A stretch of DNA of 64,000 nucleotides from positions 8,880,501-8,944,500 of the forward strand of contig JAHQIY010000001.1 of the NCBI GenBank assembly GCA_019054805.1. The letters are read 5' to 3'. Position numbers and translations under genes: made by a program. The notes under the pieces were generated by a model, which was not told the DNA's origin, did no database searches, and saw only the letters and a list, made by a program, of their open reading frames with translations. Below are positions 57,001-64,000 of the stretch, one piece after another (the stretch's first letter is position 1; every line of letters starts with the position of its first letter). The stretch is from Brachionus manjavacas (Eukaryota; Rotifera; Eurotatoria; Ploima; Brachionidae).

Positions 57001-57543
57001 ATGAAAAATTACCTCAGGACATAATCAATAGACAAGTAAAAAAAAAAAAATTTCCGAAAATTTAATATTAAAATAATTATAAAAAAAAATTCCCAGAAAT
57101 TTTTAATGAGCAACCCGAAGCATCTGTTTTCTTTAGTTGACGAATTTATAAATCTCAATGAAACATTTGATCAAATGAAGTTAATTTGGAGCATAAAACA
57201 ATTTCCACAAAATGTATCAATGACCATTTTAACTGGAAAAAATGACGACATGTTCGTTTCATCGGATCTGTTCGAATCCAACTCGAAACGTTTGAATTCT
57301 TTCAGAAATGTAAGTTAAATAAAATAAATCATTTCCAAGCGAACAAAAAAAATAATTTATTTTAAGACATGGAAAAAAAGCACTGAATATTTGAAAAAAA
57401 ATTTGCATCCAAATGCAAATAATGTTGAACTCGATGATTCTATTTATAAACAATTGTACACAAAGCCAAATTACATGTTCGATTTAATTAAAGATCTGAT
57501 TCTTAAATGGCGCAAAAAAAACATCGTTTATGAAAAAATTTGA
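54017..57543 (+). CDS. Membrane-anchored alpha/beta-hydrolase-fold protein, probably catalytically inactive
   Basis: Exons 54017-54230, 54279-54477, 54522-54641, 56765-56845, 56897-57035, 57097-57309, 57367-57543; phases close, 380 residues. A membrane anchor near residues 12-31 (VSLFLNVIKYGSLFCIIPPL) is followed by the hydrolase fold: VVFDGPIGLNSDLWLLLQ, LTKVCVYDRAGIGLSERP, then the elbow FVGSELGAMIARFY and later VSMTILTGKNDDMF. The elbow normally reads GxSxG. Here VGSELG puts Glu at the nucleophile position, and I see no His in the expected C-terminal place. The family is recognisable as uncharacterised animal alpha/beta hydrolases, without a firm name. CTTTTTTTTTAG lies 2 bp before the ATG, like a 3' splice site. 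It is third in the same-strand cluster after CDC26 and ADAT2. Confidence 0.75.
54642..56764. other. Long intron 3 of the hydrolase-like gene
   Basis: 2.1 kb, while its sister introns are 44-61 bp, so insertions are likely. A GC-rich quasi-palindrome GGGGTTCGGAACGTAGCCCC at 55214-55233 stands out, but I could not define transposon ends or coding remnants. Confidence 0.4.
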
Positions 57544-57592
57544 CCAAAAATAAAGTCTTCGCTATAGCGTTACTAAGAAATTTAATAAAAAG

Positions 57593-58352
57593 TTAATTAG
57601 CTATCATATAATTTTCATTCAAATAGCGATTTTGAAACTTAGATTTTAACCAATTTCTTGGTGCGCCTACATTCACCTTAAAACAGTTGCCATACTTTGA
57701 TCCCGTAATATCCTTCAATTTTATTTATTTAAACAAATTAATAATTTTTTAAGATTTTAATTATTTTAACCTCGTATTTGAATCCGCATTGTCTATAGTT
57801 GTAATACAAAGTTGGCTTGCTTTTAATGTCTGATTCTTTTTTCTTTACCACGCTCGGAATCAATGACGGCATCTGGTTATAGATGTCATCCAATTCTTTG
57901 TTGGCATTTGTTTCCATTGAGCTGGACGAGTCCGTACTATTTACTAAACTCTTGACATAGTCTACTCTATTACTATTATTACCCAAGCTTTTACGATGAA
58001 AATTCAAATTTGTTTCGGTTTTATAAAATGATTTTTTCTTATGCTGGTCAACTCTGTGCTCGTCAAAGTCTCTTATCGGAGTTTTGCTAGGGGTCTTACT
58101 ATTAGGTGTTTTAACACTTCTAAATAAAATCTTTCTTATTAACTGATTTTTTACGAAATTAATTTACTTTCTAATATGTCTGGTAATTGTAAGATCAATT
58201 GGTGAAATTTCTGCATCTTGAAATTGTGGTCTTTTTTGTTCCAAATTTTTGTTAATCAGCAGTTCCTTGATTAGCTTAAACGCTTGATTTTTGTCGTCCT
58301 GGACGTTGGAACTGGAATTTTGTTTTTTCCTAGGAGAACTGACTTTGTTCAT
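57593..58352 (-). CDS. Unrecognised 217-residue protein, three exons
   Basis: Exons 58352-58168, 58119-57771 and 57712-57593, with correct splice sites and closed phases. The N-terminal two thirds is hydrophilic, Lys/Ser/Asn-rich and probably disordered (PRKKQNSSSNVQDD; KTPNSKTPSKTPIRDFDEH with SP/TP sites). The C-terminal end looks folded: LYYNYRQCGFKYEDITGSKY and NCFKVNVGAPRNWLKS. No membrane span or signal peptide. The TP-rich stretch suggests a proline-directed kinase substrate such as a cell-cycle or centrosomal protein, but that is only inference. The last exon is supported by splice sites and phase alone. It converges with the hydrolase gene (49 bp between stops). Confidence 0.65.
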
Positions 58353-60538
58353 TTTGCAAAAAAATATTTGAAAAAATTTACAAATTTTTCATATTTCTAA
58401 ATTAAAATCCATTGTTTCTTATTAGAAATTTTTATTTGATATTAATTTTTGGAAAAGCAATATTTGCTTCCTTTAAACGATACTTTAAATATTTTAAGAA
58501 CAAATAGGTTTAAAAAAAAATTAAATGCTAAAGCTTAAAACTTTAATATTAACAACGAAATCAACTCTGAATTGAATAAATTGTTTGGATAAATTGAGCA
58601 AAACTAATTTTTAGACCTTATTACTTGTGAGCTTTTTGTTAATTCAAGGTAAATTAATGTTGAATTTAAAAAAAGTAATTAAATTTTTATTGCTAATTTT
58701 TTCAATTTTGGTTGTTCGTTGCTGTTTTTTTTAAATTTAAATAACAGATATATTGACTTGTTTTAAAAGCTTGTTATAAAACAATTTGAAGCTAAAATAA
58801 TCACAATTTAAATAATTTTTTTTTTCAATTATTTGCTCAATTTTAATTTACAAAAATTCTCTCTTAAGACTGCTACCATAAGTTGTCTCAATACTAGATT
58901 TAGTAAATTATTTGCTTCGAACAATCAAGTGTTTGGTTCAACTTGTTACATTAATAAACTTCTTTACAATCAATTGAAAGTAAATCTTGAATTTAAAAAA
59001 AATTAAAATTTTTTTCTTAAGTAGAACAAAGTATGTCAAAATATGAAAAGACGCTTGTCTTTTATAAAAAATAAAAAACTTTGCTACTAATGATCTGTTT
59101 TTACATTTTTTTGTTGATCTCTATTTAGACTCTTTATTAACTGTTTTTTAATTATGTAACCAAAATACAATGTTAAACTATAACCATGGTTATCGCTTTT
59201 TTGTTGTTCTTTATTGCCAGAATAAAAATTGTTTCCCTTTAATTATTTTTTTAAGCTTTTTATTAAATTATTCAAGTTTAAATCTCAGTCAACCCTAAGT
59301 TTTGTTTTTTTATTTTGACTTTAAGACCCTTTATAACGAATTTAAGCTAATTATCGCTATTAAAATATAAAAAAACGATTGCTGAAGAAAAACGTTTCAA
59401 ATTTTAAAAAAATTCATTTTCATTATTTTCAATTATAGTTTGCATGGAAAGAAGAATTTTATTTTTGAATTGATGGTTTCTCTCAGAAAAATAATTTGAG
59501 TTTAAGGTGAGATTTTAATAAAAATAAAATTGAAAATAATTTTTTTCATTATTCTAAAATTATTTATCTTTTGAAACCTGAAAAATCAAACTAAAAAAAT
59601 TTATTTCAGATTACCTGTTAAATTTGGGTTTTTTATTTTATTTCTTAATGAAATCTCTTAATATATAAAAATAAATAAAAATGTTCGTCAAAAGGAATTT
59701 TAAAATATAAAAGCCTAAAATTTTGTTCATTTTTATTTTAAAGTATACATATGTCTCTATTTTTAAACATTTATTAAGAAGCCTTTCAAAATTTTAATTA
59801 AAAAAATAACAAAAAAATTGTCTATGAGTAATGAAAGCAAACTTAAAATTTTTTTCGGTATCTTTTAAATCCTTTTGTTTTTTAATATATTTTTTATCAT
59901 CATGAATTAATTAAATATACTATTTATTTAAAACTCAAGCTCTTGAATGCTTTTTAAAAATTTAATGATACAATTAGCTGCATGAAGATTGAAGTTAACA
60001 CTTCACTTCTTGATAGTTTTATTTTTAATTTTAGTTAAAAATTTAATTGATAGCTTGGTAACTGAACTGGATATATTTTATTTTGATGTTTTTTATTTTT
60101 TTAATAAGTATAACTAACAATTAGGATATTTTTAAATATTTGAAAATAATCTAAAAGTCCGACTTCAGGGCAGTTTCGAGAACTCTTTATGGTCCTCTTG
60201 TTAATTAACTTTTGATTATATAAACATATTTAAATGAGAAAAAAATTAATATATAATGAAATTAAAGCTAAAGTATAAAGTTTTGGAAAATTTAAAAATA
60301 AGAAATTTAGATCCACAAAATTAAAATAAACTCAAATATTTAATCATAAAAATTATAAATAAAAAAATTAATTTAAACTATCTAATGTAATTAAGATGTT
60401 GGCACTTTAAATAATGAATGTTCTAATTAGAAATAGAAAAACCTAAATTTTTAAATAAAAATATTTAAAAAAGACTTTTTTTTCAACTGTTTTATTTTTT
60501 TTTATTTTTCCTTTTAAATTTTTTTAATTCACTTAATA
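58353..60538. other. Gene-free AT-rich region
   Basis: 2.2 kb without a supported gene, splice-bounded coding block or RNA gene. Confidence 0.5.
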
Positions 60539-60864
60539 TGTAATACACCCTACGTATCACTTGATCATCAGCTTCTCAACTTATGCGCAATGATAAGAAA
60601 GAATTAATACAATTGTCACGTATCTCAGAAGATAGACGCTTCTAGATGCTGATATAAACATTTATATTATAGCTCACATCTTGTCTTAATTATAAGCCCG
60701 TGTTCTTGACACGAACTCATGGGTATAAATAATGATTCCATTCTCAGTGCTTGGAGAGATATTTTTAGGGATTACACTAATTATATAAATTGTTAGAGCT
60801 CAACAATTATTTAATAAACTATTCAAAAGTATACTTGTTTTATCATTCATTAACCCGCCTTACA
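60539..60864 (+). repeat. Complete LTR of a Ty3/gypsy-type element
   Basis: 326 bp beginning TGTAATACACCC and ending CCGCCTTACA, with short inverted ends TGTAA/TTACA. It contains TATAAATA (60723-60730) and AATAAA (60813-60818). Two bases after the end is TGGTAGCAGCG (60868-60878), a plausible tRNA primer-binding site because it starts with TGG, the complement of a tRNA CCA end. Confidence 0.75.
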
Positions 60865-60888
60865 TCTTGGTAGCAGCGATAAGTAAAA

Positions 60889-62175
60889 ATGTCCACAATG
60901 AGTTTCTTTTCATTGCCAATATCCATGGAATATTGCGAAAGTTTGCCCGTTCAGGCACTTGTTCACATGGTAAAAGCTCAGAACCACTTGGAAACCGATT
61001 TTCACTACCTTGAGGAAAATGGAACATTAGTAAATGGCTCAGAAGTAGAACAAGCTGATTGGTTGGAGAAAATAACGGCTACTAAGGCTCCTAAGAAACT
61101 TTTAATTAGTCTTCTGACTCAAAGAGCGGTACTTGTAGCAAAGAAAAAGGAACAACCAGATGCAAGCCATCAAAATAAATCGACACCCCAATCAAGCTTA
61201 TCAACTACAACGGAAAGTACTCATCAACAAGAGCAAATTATTGAACCAGACATGTCACCAATGGAAAATAGGGTTTTCAATAGACGTCCACAGTTTAAGA
61301 TGGATGATATCCCGAAACTATATGGAAACGACAAAGATAAAATTGAGGAATGGATCTACCTTGTCGAAACAGAGGCGGAAGACCAGGGAATTGATAAAAA
61401 TAGATTAGTCACTGCAGTTAACAAATTTTTAAGAGGTAATGCTTTGCAATTGGTCAGGAATCTTAAGAAAAAGAAAGAAAACCTGACATGGGTTGAGTTG
61501 AAATCTCACCTGTTGGCCACTTATAAGCCAGACGATGTCCAAAGAACTTAAAGATCCGAATTTAAGGCAATCAAATTGAACGTGAATTATGAGGAAAATG
61601 TTCTGAAATTCCAGCAAATTGCCAACAAAATCGAAAAAATAGATGAGTTCGAGTTGGTTTGGATGTTTTTTGACGCGGTTGACCCCCGCGTTAGAGCTGA
61701 GTTGGAAAGCAAAAATGTCAAGACACTTGACGATGCTATAACTCAAGCTAGGATATTCAGTAGGAGTACGTGGAGTGTTAATAAGCCAGTACCCGTTTAT
61801 TATTCAAGAAACAATTATAAGAAGCGCTTAAAATCATTCTATAACTTAAGAGAGAAAGAAGTTGATAGAGGAAAAAACTTAAATAATAAAACAGATGATA
61901 GAGGTAAAATCCCTGTCTGTTACAGATGTAAAAAACCAGGTCACATTAAAGCAGATTGCAAAGTGAAATTGTTTAGCGGCGAGAACAATAACAAATCAAA
62001 TTATGGAAGGAATCAGAACAAAGGAAAATGGAGCAACCCGAAGAAATCATACTTAGCAGAAGAAATGGAAGAACCAGAGTCAAACAATCGTAATCGTGAT
62101 ACTGAATACGTATACGTTTGCACATCAGGTAACTTACTGAGAATAAATGGTACGTATCACTTGATCATCAGTTGA
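60889..62175 (+). pseudogene. gag of the Ty3/gypsy-type element
   Basis: A gag-like protein starting MSTMSFFSLPISMEYCE. The capsid-type region includes IPKLYGNDKDKIEEWIYLVE and NKFLRGNALQLVRNL. A TAA at 61549-61551 interrupts the frame, which continues in phase through FQQIANKIEKIDEFELVWMF. It reaches one zinc knuckle, CYRCKKPGHIKADC (CX2CX4HX4C), and stops in the fold-back terminus. Protease and reverse transcriptase are absent. The otherwise clean frame suggests recent insertion. Confidence 0.8.
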
Positions 62176-62212
62176 GAAGCTGATGATCAAGTGATACGTA
62201 GGGTGTATTACA

Positions 62213-64000
62213 AATATTTAAGTTTATTTTTGAATTTTGATTTGGATAACTAAACGAATTCTATGGTATCGTTTTTAATCGTGCTAAAAAATTTCAAAAT
62301 AAAAATAAAAAAAATCTTCTATAAAACATATTTTCTTGGATTATTTATGCTTCCTGAAAAACTAATTAACTTAGATGGCATTTTACAAAAAATAAACATT
62401 TATACGCTTGAAATTTTATTTTAATAAATTAAATGCCTTAACACATTAAATTTTGAAAATTTAGAAGTTGAGATATCAAGAAAAAATTATTTTTCAAAAA
62501 ATAATGATAATCAAACAAAAAATAAACAGGAAAAAAAAATTCAAAAAGAAATTAATTTTAATTTATCTAATGAAATAAAAGAGCAAAATCTGGTAACAAT
62601 TGTAAAAATCAGATAATTTTATTAGTCTAATTAATATATAATAAAACAAAATAGCATTAAAAACCTGCCTCAATGCTAATTATTAAAAAATTATTAAAAA
62701 TCATGAATTTATGCTCATTTAAAAGAGAATTTTTGTTATTTTTCATTTAATTTTAGACTATAGACTATGGTCTTGAGCTATTTGAAAGTAGATTTTTTTG
62801 GATTAAATGGAAAGCAACAATTGAGGGATAAAGGATAAGATTTAAAGTCATGTAAACTAAATTAAAAAAGAACCGATTAAATATTTTAAAAAAATTGAAA
62901 AACTTTTTTTTTACTTAAACTTCTTTTTTAAATTATCAAAAGCTTGTGTTAAAAAGAGGATTTAAATTTATTAGAATATTTCTATTCGATATTTATTTAA
63001 TCAAAGTATTTTAAGAAACTAAAGTTCAAAAACGATCCAAATAAATACTTATTGATAAAAAAAGGAAATTTATTATTCGTTTTCATAAATTCCTTAAATA
63101 CTAATTAATCTATTTTTCAGCGAATTTTTTCTCCCAAAAAATTATTTTGAATATTTTTTAAAATCTCCAAAAATAATATTTAGATTGGGGTAAATAGTTA
63201 TGTTTGCTCGTCTAAACATAATTAAATGGAATCGTTGAGCTGAAATTAATTTCAAATTATATTTTCATAAATGTTGAAATATGCTTTTCACTAATTTGTT
63301 TCTCTCGGTCATTTAAATAAAAATGAATAATTTAAAATTTCTATTTTTGAGTCGTATTAATTAAGGATGATCTCATTTTACGAATATAATTAAGATTTAT
63401 GACGAAATCGAAAAATGCTTAATATTCAATTTTTAGATACTTAATTAGATTATTTTATCTCAGCTTTTATCTGTCTTGCATTTAACAAATTTTTGATAGC
63501 TCAACAATGAAATTTTACCAGATGATATATTCTAGAGTTTCGAGCACTATTAATCAAGTATCTTTGTTTAGAATAAAATTAAATGCAAAATCTAGTCTGG
63601 AAAAATCTTATCTAGTTTATTTTTAATAAATGGCTAGTGATATGAAAAATGAAATTTTGCTATAAACCAAATTTATTAAATAATTTATTAATGTTTGTCT
63701 AGATTTGGTTAGCATAGATAAAATTCACTAAATCTTTGTATCAATCCGCCACCACTTTTTTTATCATCAAATAAATAGAAAACTAAAGTTCAATAAATTG
63801 TTTATTTGAATATTTTTCAGTTTGTTTTGCGTTCAAAAGGATAATTTTCATTTAAAGATTGAAGATTACGATAAGTTAAATTTGTTCTGAAATATTTTTC
63901 TGATTGAATTTTTAAATTTAAAATTCAAATTTTAATAATTTTATCCAAAATCGACTTCAGTAGAAGAAAATCAAATAAAAAGGCGATGAATAAATTAAAA
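62213..64000. other. AT-rich region to the window end
   Basis: No gene supported. TGGTATCGTTTTTAATC at 62264-62280 is the inverse of a motif at the Helitron edge near 50829. Confidence 0.45.

Larger units (their letters stand above)
60539..62212 (+). mobile_element. Ty3/gypsy-type retrotransposon fragment with fold-back 3' end
   Basis: Composition: a 5' LTR, primer-binding site, gag region, then no pol and no normal 3' LTR. Instead, 62151-62171 repeats LTR bases 13-33 in direct orientation, followed at 62172-62212 by an inverted copy of LTR bases 41-1, so the element ends GGGTGTATTACA, the mirror of its start. AATA flanks both sides (60535-60538 and 62213-62216), a possible 4-bp target duplication. 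The unit therefore seems to have integrated with two U3 termini. Confidence 0.7.

Noticed and set aside
1-64000. CRISPR array, bacterial operon or prophage content
   Set aside because: Gene families, spliceosomal introns and transposon types are all eukaryotic; no regular repeat-spacer structure was seen.

Overview
This is a gene-rich stretch of animal nuclear DNA. It is very AT-rich, about three quarters or more by eye. Its genes are split by introns that are mostly about 45-80 bp with GT..AG ends. The gene set is clearly metazoan: CRAMP1, ARMC3 (a protein of ciliated and flagellated cells), cytoplasmic isoleucyl-tRNA synthetase, PAN3, a TMEM272-like protein, FAM210, UNC50, USP40, CDC26 and ADAT2. 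A compact AT-rich genome with tiny introns, an operon-like gene pair and many decayed transposons would suit a small invertebrate such as a monogonont rotifer. That placement is inference from style only. Exon boundaries below were derived by hand from splice sites, reading-frame continuity and family similarity.

Layout. 1-3246: intergenic DNA with a decayed LINE. 3247-7687 (+): CRAMP1-like gene, 9 exons. 7688-10402: intergenic, with decayed coding debris and one inverted orphan copy of the repeat found in the next gene. 10532-12025 (+) and 16933-17967 (+): two secreted, low-complexity paralogs. They share signal peptide, C-terminus and a promoter module (GATA-type site, CCAAT box, TTAATC element, TATA box), but their middles are unrelated. 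Between them lie two LINE remnants arranged tail to tail and a Mutator-like element with terminal inverted repeats and a 9-bp target duplication. 18129-23568 (-): ARMC3, 16 exons including a 12-nt microexon. A tRNA-derived SINE lies at about 24625-24920. 25510-28848 (-): isoleucyl-tRNA synthetase, almost intronless. 30061-36836 (+): PAN3, with two introns enlarged by DNA transposons. 37456-38232 (+): TMEM272-like. 38404-39081 (-): FAM210. 39373-40400 (-): UNC50. 41623-47489 (+): USP40. 47490-52913: a transposon nest (MULE fragment, palindromic pogo-like element, Helitron helicase). 52914-53289, 53304-53855 and 54017-57543 (all +): CDC26, ADAT2 and an alpha/beta-hydrolase-fold protein that appears to lack catalytic residues. 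The first two genes are only 14 bp apart. 57593-58352 (-): a gene I do not recognise. 60539-62212: a Ty3/gypsy-type fragment with one complete LTR, a gag region and a fold-back 3' end, bounded by 4-bp repeats. The remainder is AT-rich DNA in which I see nothing definite.

The conserved genes are unrelated housekeeping functions and do not form a pathway. The most promising undescribed feature is the pair of secreted paralogs: a conserved promoter and conserved ends around a freely evolving middle, one copy of which has just been amplified as a 192-bp higher-order repeat.
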